Of a DNA stretch of 64,000 nt, positions 46,301-61,300 are shown in pieces. The notes below the pieces were generated by a model. The model did not search any database, had not been told where the DNA came from, and saw only the letters and a list, made by a program, of their open reading frames with translations. The translations under genes and the position numbers were made by a program. Source of the stretch: Haliotis asinina. Its lineage: Eukaryota > Mollusca > Gastropoda > Lepetellida > Haliotidae. Each line of letters opens with the position of its first letter. Position 1 is the first letter of the stretch. The stretch lies in the NCBI RefSeq assembly GCF_037392515.1, contig NC_090291.1:14517001-14581000 (forward strand), given 5' to 3'.

Positions 46301-49300
46301 CACAATTTAATTCTGGACTCACAAAAGTCCAGAAACTCTCAGCACTGTGGCCACTCTCTCACAAGGGATTTCGCAAAATTAAACAGGCAGCTGTTATGTA
46401 TATGTGCTAAGGATGAAAAATTTTTTTTCGAAAACTCAAAATTTAAACTCGCTCGCCCATGGGCACGCCCATGGGCGAACAGTGGCCAATGGGTAGGCCC
46501 ATGTGCAGGCCCATGGGCGAAAGTGTTTACTTTCATCCAGAATAAATGTTTTGGAGGTTGTAAATGAATGAAAAAATGTTAATAAGTATCATGACACAAA
46601 TTGCAGCTTGTTGTGACTTGACTCTGCTAACTGACAGCGATTTTAAAAAATCTCGCCCATGGGTGAAAAACATATTGGCCCATGGACGAGAATAATTAAT
46701 TTCATTGAAACTACATGTTTTTTTCCAGGCTTTGAGCTTTTCAATGAATGAACTTGTATTTATTATTGTCTTGACACGAAATTAAGCTTAGTTTGACTTA
46801 ATTCGGCTAATTAAGAGTGATGTTTCAAAACGCTTCGCCCATGGGCGAAAACCATTTGGCCCATGGGTGAGAATATATACTTTTACTCAAAATACACCTT
46901 TTCCCATGTTTTGGACGTTGTGAATGGATGAAAGTATGTTCGTAAGTATCATGTCACAAAATTCAACTCATTTTGAATTAATTCCGTTAATTTAGAGCTA
47001 TTTAACAAAATCTCACCCATGGGCGAAAAACATTTTGGCCCATGGGCGAGAATATTTCCTTTTACCCCAAACACATCTTTTCCAATATTTGGAGGATGTA
47101 AATGAATGAAAGTACATTTATGAGTATCAGGACAGACATTTCAACTCATTTTGACTTAATTCCTCTAAATGAGAGCAATTTTGAAAACTCTCGCCCATGG
47201 GAGAAAGACATTTTGGCCCATGGGCGAGAATATTTGCCTTCACTCAAAATACATTTTGACTTAATTCCTCTAAATGAGAGCAAGTTTGAAAACTCTCGCC
47301 CATGGGAGAAAGACATTTTGGCCCATGGGCGAGAATATTTCCTTTTACCCCAAACACATCTTTTCCAATATTTGGAGGATGTAAATGAATGAAAGTACAT
47401 TTATGAGTATCAGGACAGACATTTCAACTCATTTTGACTTAATTCCTCTAAATGAGAGCAATTTTGAAAACTCTCGCCCATGGGAGAAAGACATTTTGGC
47501 CCATGGGCGAGAATATTTGCCTTCACTGAAAATACATCTTTTCCTGTGGTTTCGAGGTTGTAAATGAATTAGGATACATTTGTAAGTATCATGGCACAAA
47601 ATCCAACTCATTATGACTTAATTCTGCTAATTGAGACCGATTTTCAAAAACATCTCGCCCATGGGCGAAAAACATTGGGCCCATGAGCGAGAATATTTCC
47701 TTTTCACTTCAAATACATCTTTTCTAATGTTTTGGAGGATGTAAATGAATGAAAGTGCCATTGTGAGTATCAAGACACAAAATTCAACTCATTTTGACTT
47801 AATTTTGCGAGTTCAGGAAGATTTTTAAAAAATATGCCAGAATAATAATTTTTACTCAAAATACATCTTTTCCTGTGTTTTGGAGGTTGTAAAGGAATGA
47901 GGATATATTTGTAAGTATCATGGCACAAAATTCAACTCATTTTGACTTAATTCTGCTAATTTGTAACAAGTACAAAAATCTGGACTTCCACTCAAATTTT
48001 CATAGTTTTTTTTATTGTCTTGGGGGTTGTAAATTTATAAATGAAAGTGTGTTTATAAGTATCACGACAAAAAAAATGAAATCATTCCGGTCTTAATTCG
48101 ACTAATCTCGCTCGTGGACGAAAATATTTTCGTTTGCTCGTTTTCTTTATTTTGCAAACATGTGGTTTAAAAATAGATGAAATTCTAATGACAATTCAGT
48201 TTAATTTCGTGAGTTTAGTTTTATGTCGCACTCAGTAATATCCCAGCAATATGGCGGCGGTTTGTAGATAATCGAGTTTGGATCAGACAATCCAGTGATC
48301 AACAGCATGAGCATCGATCTGCACAATTGGGAACTGATGACATGTGTCAGCAAAAGTCAGCGAGCCTGACCACCCCATCCCGTTAGTTACCTCTTACGAC
48401 AAGCATAGTCGCATTTTATGGCAAGCATGGGTTGTTGAAGCCCTCTTCTACTCCAGATCTCCACGGGTCCCGAACACAGAGCTTTACTTCCAGCAACATA
48501 TACAGTACACTTAGAATACTAAGCCTTGAGATTCTTTTGAATTTAGGTATTCTATAAATATAAAGTTATGAAGTTATTTGTGAAAGCCCTAATCAAGAGT
48601 GACCAAACTCCAGTGACTATGCTGGGACACACTAATAAACGGTGTTGTGATATCTTTAAACTGTATTGAAATATGTCTTGTCAATTCCACTGACATTCGC
48701 CAAATGTACCTACCTAGTAGTTTTAAGTGTACCTACCCAGTTTAGCATGTTTCGTTTTAATAGTGTGGTCTCCATTTTTAGTAATTCCCGTTTGCCCGTC
48801 CCGGCTTTTCTTCGTCCGAGGTTTTATGGGGTATTCTCCTATTTGGCAGACCAGAAATAATCTACAACAGGGGTAGGTCACTCGCTTGTTTTCTTTACCA
48901 TTTGTACTAATTAGTATGCGCCTCCTCATGCTACAATGCACACAGTGACCTGATTCGTCTCCATCGCAACTTAGGCTGCGTTTAACAGTACTTCAGCCAG
49001 TTTACTGTATCAGTCGAAATCTTACAATGAATGAATGAATGAATGAATGAAGATCAAGAAGTATATGTGAATGAATGAAAGAAATGATAAAAGAAAGAAG
49101 TGCATATGTGAATGAATGAGAAAGATATAATAAAAGAAAGAAGTACATATGTGAATGAATGAAAGAATAAAAACATGCTAAAGAACGCAAAACTATCGTT
49201 AGATCACATGTGTTAACATCAGCTTGTTATTGTCTCCCTGGTCAGACGTAACAATTGTCAGACAGGTTAAAACAACAAACTATCTGGTTGACTGCACAGC

Positions 49301-52300
49301 TGCCTGTTGACGTAGTATACCCACATCACCTACTTTTCCTGCGTAACCTTCATCTACATCACCATCCTTAAAGGTCACATACAACGTAAAACACAACTTT
49401 GCAGATTCTGGTACCTTTCGGTATGCACTTGCCGAAACAAATCATAAAAAATGCCAATTCAATCTATAAAGTTGAAAAAAACGCGATGTAAAAAAGCCCG
49501 CGAAATCGGAGTTCAAACGTTTCAGTAAATTCCCCCCAGCGCTGGGGAAAAAACTGGTTTCAACAGCTGTGCTGCGCTGCGTCCATAACGCATGCGCAGT
49601 GAATAGGTTCGCGGAGCTTGAAACAGTATGTATGCCCAGAGTCTGAGGTCGTGAGCAGTAGTTTAATCTTGGTTGTGTACACAAACCAGTAAATAACCTA
49701 CTCTTTACGTAAAACAACTTGTTGATTGTGGTAAGCAGTCTCTGTCACAGAGAAAGCTCATTGTCTGGTTTATTCACACCTATAAGTCTCTCTGCCTGTC
49801 TGCTAAAGACAACATGCAATACACAGCTTCAATCATTGACCACGTGCAATTTGAACTTAACACCTATCAGACTATACGACATAAAGAAAATAAGCTGATT
49901 TATGACTCGTGCACCCGAGTCCCGTGTCTGCCACATTATGTAATTAGGCACGTGTGATACACATGACATGCTTTTATGTCTGTGGGTTGCAAACAAACTA
50001 CATTCATTTTTTTCGGATGACTGGATTTGACGGAAACTGGTGCAAACTCTTGTCAGTTTCAAGTCCTGCTTTGTACTTGGACGAATGACAGATTCCAGCC
50101 ACGCAGTAGTTTACCATCTCTACTGACATGATTTTTGACTGGATCGCGCGCAAATTCAGATAACATGTATTTTCAAAACCCAGCATCTCTATATACATTC
50201 TTCATGGATAACGACTTCTTTTAGTGTATATGATTTTGTTTGACAACAGTATATGAATCCATACTGAAACGACGCATCAAGTACACAAAAACAAGTTGTT
50301 ATCTATAAAGAATCTTTTCTTGTGACTGGCTATACTTGTAAAATGCTCATCAAACAGATCATCTTTCTGAACACACAATGAACCCTCAGCATATCCGCAA
50401 ATGAAACAGCCAATCGGAAGCCGTCGTTACACTTGAGTGCATATCCACCCGCTATGACTGGGTTCGGTCTCCCGAGGGCTTCGTTTCGGGGGAAGTAAGC
50501 CCAAGTACAAAATATTGCACTTTTGAATCGCGATTGTACGTTTATAATTTTGTTTATTTGTTTTTTTTTTAAAGCAGCAATGTATATCATATGTCATGAA
50601 TAAGTGATAAATGTGTTTTAATTATGTTTGATTTTTTGGTTGCATGTGACCTTTAATATATTGAGCAGAGAGCACAGAAGGCCCTGTAGCTGTAACCACT
50701 GAACCGTGGCGTCTCTCTGCTCCCAAGTTCCCAAGTGGGGGTGTCCTTCTCTACCTATTCCATTAATCTTTAAAACATCGAACAAGCTCAACGCATGCAT
50801 TTTTTTTACTCAAATGTGATGTTATACATATCATAAGAGTATTTTTATGTATTATTCAGTTGATAAATTATTATTTCATGATGCATATATGTACAATATT
50901 TTGCTTCGATTCTGTAACTACCGACATTATGACATTGAGACCATTCTGATTTATCGAGTAAAATACGATTGTATAGTTTTGAGTTTGAATCTTGGCATAT
51001 TTTACCGGTTTGCCACTTTTGCACTCTGCCCTTTTAAAGGGGGCGTGCATATTTTGGTGGTTTTTAGTATTCCATCTATTCATTTGGATTTATTAATTTA
51101 TTTGTTTTTGTTTTGTTTTGTTTTGTTTTTTACTGCTAGTGGGTCTGTTAGTCTTCTTTGATAACTGTAGATTTATTCTGACGTTTGACGAGCGGAACAT
51201 GAAGTGTTGTTATCATGTATGTTATGTAATTATATTATTGGTATGGAGCGGCAGTGATATGTATGTTTATGCTTGCCAATCCAGTCCCGATTACTTGAGA
51301 TTAGTTTAAACTATAGATTAACGTATCCATACTATTACTGTGTAATCATTATATCGGGCTATGAGGAATACGTAATGTAATCAAGATTGACTTTGCGTTT
51401 ACTTTTCTATTTTTTAAATAGATTTTCACTATTTTTGCTACACTCGAAAAGATTTACTTTGCCTTTCGTGATTGTGGTCTCTAAGTATTTTAGAAATTAT
51501 GTTGTTGAGACAACTAGAACTGTTGATCTGCAGTCTTTCAAAATTCATTTTCACGAGATATATTCTCCCTTTTTACCAGTTCTCAAAATGAACATATAAC
51601 CGTTTACACAAAGGTATCTTCCCGTAAAATAAGTAGGACGAAACGTGAAGCATAGCAGCGCATTTGCCATAACTGAAATTGTTAAAATGATCCTGAAAAC
51701 TGTCATTTTCAACATTCACCTTGCAAGCAATTTTATCAAGAAACTAAATAACTATTTTACTAATGGAAGGAGTGAAATGAAAGCCCATTTTATTAACTGA
51801 AGTCACTGATTGAACTCGCTAACATCGATTCACTTACATTCTGGTACACGAGTCTTATTTCGTTTCCTGAGCACACACATTTTACTTTTTTATAGAAAAT
51901 CCGTGTCTAATCCCATAAAACAACACCATTGTCACTACACCAAACGATTTTGACCTCGACCTTAAACAAAGGTTTAACTTACAGGACTACCTGTAAGATA
52001 TCCCTTTCTTGATAACGAGTTTAACAGCTACGCCGAAATGCTGCTTACCTAATAAGAAGTTGTATATCCATAGAATTTTCGTGGTTTTTGTCCAAATGAT
52101 TATGACCTGAACAGATATTACTTTGTCAAAGACTTCATGAGTGATTTTCAAGTTCTAATCCACACACAGATTTCCACTTTTTCATCATTTTGACTTTTAT
52201 CTCAGTTTGTTGAGTATCTCAGCATAACTGGCAAAGACAATGGAAACTGAGCGGAACGGTGACGCTTTCTGTTTCTTCCGCGTTCACTTACGTAATTTCC

Positions 52301-55300
52301 GCAAAGCGCCTACGACAATTTGCGCCGAAAAAGTCATGTCTCGTCCGCTGGTTTGTTTATTGGAGTAAAATAGCTGCCGCTTTCAAGTGTATTTTACTTG
52401 TCATATACAAAATTCATCCATGGATCACATTAGGTCATTAGGGGACACCAGCTTTGAAATGTACAGGTGTTCGTGAGTGTATATGGATGAAAAAGACAGA
52501 TTGCGCAAGACGCGCAGCCAAATATCTCACATTCAAAGGAAATCTCGAATTGATTGTTTTATAAGGCGTCGAGCTGACCAGTTGGTTTTGGTGTTGTGTA
52601 TAAACCTCCTTTGCAAGAACTTTGTCAAGCATACCTGCTTTGTCCTTTTGCAAGACCTGCACATATTAGTGTTTGAAAGACATTCACATTTATGTGCGTG
52701 TGCTCTGGAAAACATTGTCCGGCACGATATTCCTTCCAATTTAGTTATTGTGTGCATGCTGCATTTCAATTTTTGGAAATGTGCTTAAAACATATTTTGA
52801 TTCTCAAAGAATGTGGTTCGTTTAGCAAGTAAAATATTGCTTTGATTAACACTTCACCAGTACTATACAATATTACAGAATACACAAAACCGGAAACACA
52901 AAAACGACAAATTATAGCATTGTGATTAGGGGTATATGGGGTTATAGGAGTCCCTTTTTATCCACCGAGACAAGCCCTACACGCCCTGGTGGGGTGTGGA
53001 TTCGGGGGAGGGGGTAACGGAGGAGATGACCAAGACACACGTACTCCATACGCTATCATGGTCTTCCTTACTGCTTGAAGATCGACCTTTTCTCACTGTG
53101 GTCTATGATGACTTCGGTGAACGGAAAAGAACTTATTCACTGTGAAAACCAGAAAATAGTTGAATCCGTCCACGATTTTATCATAAAACACAAAGCTTGA
53201 TTTTTAATTTTTTAACAGAAACTAATTAACTTGTCAAAAACCTTCTCACAAATGTTCAGTGTTTCTACAAAGAGCTAGTCAGACACAACAAACCATAACT
53301 CTATTTTTCATGTTTACTTATATGATAGTTGTATTTGATGTAATGATATGTATGCATATGTTATTATATGATAGTTCATATGGATGACGACACATGCTTC
53401 ATTTATATTTTGTATTATATGCTGTATGGGTGAGGTACTGTAAAGCTTGTTCACCAGTCCCAATCAGAGTTACAAAACACACAAATATACAACAACATGG
53501 AGATGTGTGGAGAAAATAGAGACATATGGAGAACAGCAATGTCATAACTGAACAGAAATCATTCCCTCTATTGTTGAAGGCCGTGTGGGATTAGTTAAAC
53601 AAAGAAATCTAGTCGACCATGTCTCCTAATCCTCTTACTCCTTAAACAAACGACTTTCCTGGGCTGTCTAAACTTGAATTGAAATTTTTGTAAATTCGAT
53701 GTTTCGGGTATTACGTAAGGAGGTAATCAGGTGTCAACACTATGGCGTTCGACGTTCCGGACATGAAGGAAAACCAAATACGTTATAAAGTACAGTAATG
53801 TGGTCACTATGAGCGAGGCAGACAGTCTGATGAGCACAGCTCATTACGGAAATCTCTTGTCTTTGGAGCTGCTCGTTGAGACGCTGAAGCCTTCTGTCAA
53901 GTTCTTCTTTATTCTTTATTGTGGCCACTGTGTCACAATATGCTGTTTACATTGCTCACAGACCCTCGATTCACGATGACGCCAACTTTCTCGACTACTG
54001 TTCGTGCGACGACTATCATTCAGGAATTGGTTCCACAGCTCATTCTTTCACCGATGTCTTTGTGTATGTGTTTTAGCTCGTTAATTAGCGTAGAGACGAG
54101 TCTTCTGCTATTCTCGGGCACAAGTTCTCCAAGGCAGTCGACGCTCCGGGTGTCATTAGAACAGTGTTGAGCACTGTCACACTCCACTGCTTTTCGACAG
54201 CCCTGTTGTGTATTTGATAAAACAATCGACAATCCGGGTGTGAACCAAAAGAGGATACCACCATTCTCATCGCTAGATGAAATGGGATGAAGAAAACCCG
54301 CACACTCTTCATCACATTGCTACACCGTATTTACCATAACGAATGTTTAAATAGCACTTTATGTAAATAGAGCATCAAAACAAGCTGAAACCATGTATTA
54401 TATTAACATGGTACTAACTATAGTCGATTCGAACCACTGTTCTACAGTTCACTGACTGCCTTGGATGCAGGCTTTTCCCACGTGGCGGGGTAAAACTTAA
54501 TGATCTATTCTCCCTCGCAAGGCCACGTGAACCAATCAGAAATGGACATTCTTAAATGGGGTAGGAGAAATGTGCCCTGTAGGTTCTCGTCAAACGTCAG
54601 AATAAATTTACAGGTACCAAAGCAGACTCACTCGCTGGGCGACTAGCAATAAAAAAAACCCAAACAAAGCAAAAACAGATAGATCAATTAATTTAAACAA
54701 ATAGATGGAATACTAAAAACCACCTAAATATTAGCATGCACGCATCGTTTAAAAAGATAGAGCGCTAAAGTGGCAAGATTCAAACTCAAAACTATTCAAT
54801 CGAATTTTACTCGATAAATCAAAATGGTCTCAATGACATAATGTGGTTAGTTACAGAATCAAAGCAAAATATTTGACATGTTTATGTGCGATTTATTTAG
54901 CAAAGCCAGAAGAATCCCCGACAAACACAGCCGCTTCTTCTCAATATGTGGGTTTGTGAGAGTGAGGGTACTCCCTACAAGGCTCACTCCCATTAGTTAA
55001 CAAGGCGTCCTCCCATTTGGTAGAGTCGATATACTAAGATCATAGGGGATTTAGCAACCATGTTGGATTGAAGGAATGACAAAACTCTGTGATAGATTAA
55101 TGAGTGTCTTTTTTAAGCATTATGAAAATGGTAATGGTAAATTAACACAAAATGCCCTAAACCTGTCCAGCGTGTCATATATATAATTTAATTTATAATT
55201 TATCAACTGAATAATACATAAAAATACTCTTATGATTATGTATAACATCACATTTTAATAAAAAGGTGCATGCGTTGAGCTTGTTCGATGTTTTAAAGAT

Positions 55301-58300
55301 TAATGGAAGAGGTAGAGAAGGACACCCCCACTTGGGAACTTGGGAGCAGAGAGACGCCGCGGTTCAGTGGTTACAGCTATAGGGCCTTCTGTGCTCTCTG
55401 CTCAATATATTAAGGGTGGTGATGTAGATGAAGGTTACGCAGGAAAAGTAGGTGATGTGGGTATACTACGTCAACAGGCAGCTGTGCAGTCAACCAGATA
55501 GTTTGTTGTTTTAACCTGTCTGACAATTGTTACGTCTGACCAGGGAGACAATAACAAGCTGATGTTAACACATGTGATCTAACGATAGTTTTGCGTTCTT
55601 TTGGAAGGGATGGCCGTGGTGTAGCATTTATTCTTTCATTCATTCACATATGTACTTCTTTCTTTTATTATATCTTTCTCATTCATTCACATATGTACTT
55701 CTTTCTTTTATCATTTCTTTCATTCATTCACATATACTTCTTGATCTTCATTCATTCATTCATTCATTCATTCATTGTAAGATTTCGACTGATACAGTAA
55801 ACTGGCTGAAGTACTGTTAAACGCAGCCTAAGTTGCGATGGAGACGAATCAGGTCACTGTGTGCACTGGAGCATGAGGAGGCGCATACTAATTAGTACAA
55901 ATGGTAAAGAAAACATGCGAGTGACCTACCCCTGTTGTAGATTATTTCTGGTCTGCCAAATAGGAGAATACCCCATAAAACCTCGGACGAAGAAAAGCCG
56001 GGACGGGCAAACGGGAATTACTAAAATGGAGACCACACTATTAAAACGAAACATGCTAAACTGGGTAGGTACACTTAAAACTACTAGGTAGGTACATTTG
56101 GCGAATGTCAGTGGAATTGGCAAGACATATTTCAATACAGTTTAAAGATCTCACAACACCGTTTATTAGTGTGTCCCAGCATAGTCACTGGAGTTTGGTC
56201 ACTCTTGATTAGGGCTTTCACAAATAACTTCAACTTCATAAATATAGGTTGAATACCTAAATTCAAAAGAATCTCAAGGCTTAGTATTCTAAGTGTATTG
56301 TATATGTTGCTGGAAGTAAAGAGCTTCAACAACCCATGCTTGCCATAAAAGGCGACTATGCGTGTCGTAAGAGGCGACTAACGGGATGGGGTGGTCAGGC
56401 TCGCTGACTTGGTTGACACATGTCATCAGTTCCCAATTGTGCAGGTCGATGCTCATGCTGTTGATCACTGGATTGTCTGATCCAAACTCGATTATCTACA
56501 AACCTGCCGCCATATTGCTGGGATATTACTGAGTGCGACATAAAACTAAACTCACGAAATTAAACTGAATTGTCATTAGAATTTCATCTATTTTTAAACC
56601 ACATGTTTGCAAAATAAAGAAAACAAGCAAACGAAAATATTTTCGTCCACGAGCGAGATTAGTCGAAATAAGAACGGAATGATTTCATTTTTTTGGTCAT
56701 GATACCTATAAACACACTTTCATTCATATATTTACAACCTCCAAGACAATAAAAAAAACTATGAAAATTTGAGTGGAAGTCCAGATTTTTGTACTTGTCA
56801 CAAATTAGCAGAATTAAGTCAAAATGAGTTGAATTTTGTGCCATGATACTTACAAATATATCCTCATTCATTTACAACCTCTAAAACACAGGAAAAGATG
56901 TATTTTGAGTAAAAGTGATTATTCTGGCATATTTTTAAAAATCTTCCTGAACTCGCAAAATTAAGTCAAAATGAGTTGAATTTTGTGTCATGATACTCAT
57001 AATGGCACTTTCATTCATTTACATCCTCAAAACATTAGAAAAGATGTATTTGGAGTGAAAAGGAAATATTCTCGCTCATGGGCCCAATGTTTTTCGCCCA
57101 TGGGCGAGATGTTTTTGAAAATCGGTCTCAATTAGCAGAATTAAGTCATAATGAGTTGGATTTTGTGCCATGATACTTACAAATATATCCTAATTCATTT
57201 ACAACCTCCAAACCACAGGAAAAGATGTATTTTGAGTGAAGGCAAATATTCTCGCCCATGGGCCAAAATGTCTTTCTCCCATGGGCGAGAGTTTTCAAAA
57301 TTGCTCTCATTTAGAGGAATTAAGTCAAAATGAGTTGAAATGTCTGTCCTGATACTCATAAATGTACTTTCATTCATTTACATCCTCCAAATATTGGAAA
57401 AGATGTGTTTGGGGTAAAAGGAAATATTCTCGCCCATGGGCCAAAATGTTTTTCGCCCATGGGTGAGATTTTGTTGAATAGCTCTAAATTAACGGAATTA
57501 ATTCAAAATGAGTTGAATTTTGTGACATGATACTTACGAACATACTTTCATCCATTCACAACCTCCAAAACATGGGAAAAGGTGTATTTTGAGTAAAAGT
57601 ATATATTCTCACCCATGGGCCAAATGGTTTTCGCCCATGGGCGAAGCGTTTTGAAAAATCACTCTTAATTAGCCGAATTAAGTCAAACTAAGCTTAATTT
57701 CGTGTCAAGACAATAATAAATACAAGTTCATTCATTGAAAAGCTCAAAGCCTGGAAAAAAACATGTAGTTTCAATGAAATTAATTATTCTCGTCCATGGG
57801 CCAATATGTTTTTCACCCATGGGCGAGATTTTTTAAAATCGCTGTCAGTTAGCAGAGTCAAGTCACAACAAGCTGCAATTTGTGTCATGATACTTATTAA
57901 CATTTTTTCATTCATTTACAACCTCCAAAACATTTATTCTGGATGAAAGTAAACACTTTCGCCCATGGGCCTGCCCATGGGCCTACCCATTGGCCACTGT
58001 TCGCCCATGGGCGTGCCCATGGGCGAGCGAGTTTAAATTTTGAGTTTTCGAAAAAATTGTTTTCATTTTTTCATCCTTAGCACATATACATAACAGCTGC
58101 CTGTTTAATTTTGCGAAATCCCTTGTGAGGGAGTGGCCACAGTGCTGAGAGTTTATGGACTTTTGTGAGTCCAGAATTAAATTGTGACGTGTTAATTACT
58201 CTTGCAATGTCACTTCCTTTTATACAGGGTGGTCAGTTCCAGATGTACACACCGGAAGCTGCGAACACCTACATAAAGAATGGCGTCCTCTACCTCAAAC

Positions 58301-61300
58301 CGGTATTGACCTCCTGTATACAGTCATAGTCAAAGCAATGTAGAGTACATTGGTTACATTCTTTTGACACTGTTGCTGTTCATCTGTGTTTGACACAGAG
58401 TTGGTGGAGAAATGCCAATAAAGGACATAGTTAAAGTTTCGCCTGATAAGTCTCCGACATAAAAAGTTCTGCATGCAAAAGACTCCGACTTGTTTCCGTA
58501 AATGGGTACAAAATGTGAAAGTTTTTTTTGTAAGATGTGATCTTAGTGATATTTCTAAAATTCAAGTAAAATATGCTGTTGTATTCAGACGCTTACGGCA
58601 GACAAGTTTGGAGAAAACTTTCTTCATCATGGAGACTTGGATGTCAGAAGTAAGTTTCAGTTGCTTTCACCGAAGAAACAACATATCCTGAAATATAAAC
58701 TGTGAACATATGTCATGTGATTATGATCTGCATGTGCCTGCATACTACCAATGTGAATGTCTGGTGAGTTTTTGCAGTGCCGTCGAGCTCACGAAAGTTT
58801 AACTTACATTTGACATTTCAAGATACCGTAAGCATAAACTGGACTAAAGTTACACTGATAAAACCAGATGTTCACAATAACAGCAGGCAGACATGACCCC
58901 AGAGATAGCATTTGACATCATTAGAAAGTGAAGATCTCTGATAAATAATTAGAAAAACCTTGACCATTAAGAAATGATTTCTGGTGCAACCCGTGAAGGT
59001 CCGCGATAGAATAGACCTTCAGCAACCCGTGCTTACCATAAAAGAAGACTATGCTTGTCGTAAGGGGCAACTATCAGGGTGGTAATGATAACAGGTGGTG
59101 AAAGATAATGATATATATTCTTAAACACTTATTTAAAAACCAAAGAAACGTTTTACTTGTTTTCACTGATGTAATTCAGTGCAAAATGTTGTAAAAGCCT
59201 GAAATCATAGGAATGATTTTTTTCACAATTTTGCACACACCATAACAGCTGTTTCTTGTTTCAGTATTTGAAAAATGGTGGCATAGTGATTCATAAACAC
59301 AAGACCTGTTATTGTATTGCATGGTGACAATCACTTGACTGTATAGTCCTGACTCAATTTATTTACAAACAACGTTATGCATTTGCAATGCTGCTGAAAT
59401 GTATATCTGCTCATGATATAGTCACGGTTGTACAGTCGCCAGTATTTCTTATCGACGTGTATAGGGATTTGTCGCTTCTGTTATATCTACGTATTGACTC
59501 CGGTCGTTAACCAATATCACGCCCTCTTGAGGACGTCACCTAGTAAAAACTTGATGTCAGCAATACAGTTTTCTTCAATGCCTAACACTATCAAATTTGC
59601 TAATTGCATAAAGATTCAGTACATTTTACAGGTGGCTGTCAAAATTTAAAACAAACGTTGACAGGAGTTGCAGGCTATTGGTCATTGTTATGTCATTCCA
59701 TGGTTAGATATTTCTGTTTTCCAGAGCAGTGGGAGACGTGCACATACAGATGCCAGCCTCTGGGATCGAAGAATGAAATCCCAAATGCAAACTTGCAAAT
59801 TACCTGAAAAAGATTTAGAGCTGACCGTTAATGTTTTGCAACGTGTAAACAGGCACAGGATGCAGTTGCAATGTGTCATCGCATTTCCCAGAAATATCTG
59901 TTTTCCAGAGCAATGGGGAACGTGTACATACTACAGCGACAGTGGTTGCCACCGTCTGGGATCGAAGAATGAAATCCCCCCTATCATGTCATCTAAACTC
60001 TATTCCAAGGCTTCAATCACCTATGGAAGAATAGAAGTCGTTGCTCAGTTACCTAAAGGAGATTGGTTGTGGCCAGGTGAATATATCGTGGTCACTACAT
60101 GTTTAAGTGTTTCCAACCAAGTGGCACAATGGGATGAGCTCTGAAATGAGCAGCTACAGCTGAATCATGAGTTGAATCCGTACTCTTATCGGTTGCGGTT
60201 GTCACCAATAAAACTATTTTTGCGCATTATGTAGAACAATGGTTTGTTAATGTCATATATTGTATTTGATCTAATAAGATAACGAGACATCAGTTAACCT
60301 TATTTAACTTCTGAATTCCTTTCAAAGCCATCTGGATGCTTCCACCCACAAGACCTTGGAAATATGGTGGATGGCCAATTTCCGGTGAAATAGACATCAT
60401 GGAATCGAGAGGTATGAAACATGCTTTCTCTTTATGACACGTAATCGTAGTTCTCCAGCATTACAGGCAGGATTATCAGGATGTTACATAATTCTTAAGT
60501 TGTATAACCAAAGTTACCTGATACTGACGGGTACCAAAGTAGTTTTGAAAGATCCAACTGCACTGAAACGCTCAAACACACGCACAACATACACTCACCT
60601 ACATGCCTATATAACTACTCACTCACTCATCCACTCACCCCCTCACTCACTCGTTTCAATTTACAGGAAACGTGAATTTAAAGGACTCAGGAGGACATGA
60701 CCGCGGTGTTCACGTTGCTTTCTCCACTATCCACTGGGGCACTTCAAGTCAACATCGGCAACAGTCTCATTCAGCGTCAGTTGCACTGAGTCTTATCACC
60801 AATCCTTATGTTGTACCTGACAATGTTTTTTGTCTTTAGGTCACCGCACGAACCATGTAACCAACTTACTTAAACTTGTTATCGTAAACAGGACGTGATA
60901 CACGTCACAAAATAACGGCCATGCAGACACGTACTAATTTCTAACTGCAATGCAACAGCGAATTCAGTAAACTACCTTTTATAACGAAGTGATCTATACT
61001 ACAATAAGGATTTCTAGCCCGGATCATTTCCTGCATATTATCGTCGAAATGCTTATAACGAGCGATGCTTTTGTTAACTATATTGTCTGGTCCAGACTCG
61101 ATTATTTCCGCCATATAACGGAACATTGTTGAATGAGGCGTAAAACTCATTCACACACTCACTGGTGGAAAATACTAAGATCCGCGAAATTTAGAGCCTC
61201 CTTTTCATATGGAACTCTCCAAAGTACCGTGAAAGAATATAACTTCCTTCACGAAACTACGAATAGTTGAAATTGTGTCCCTCAGTTGCTATGACTGTGA

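Noticed and set aside
46296-58191. Independent second insertion of the giant inverted repeat
   Set aside because: Its flanks, nested relic and exons are the same as in unit 1, so it was copied as part of the 33-kb duplication.
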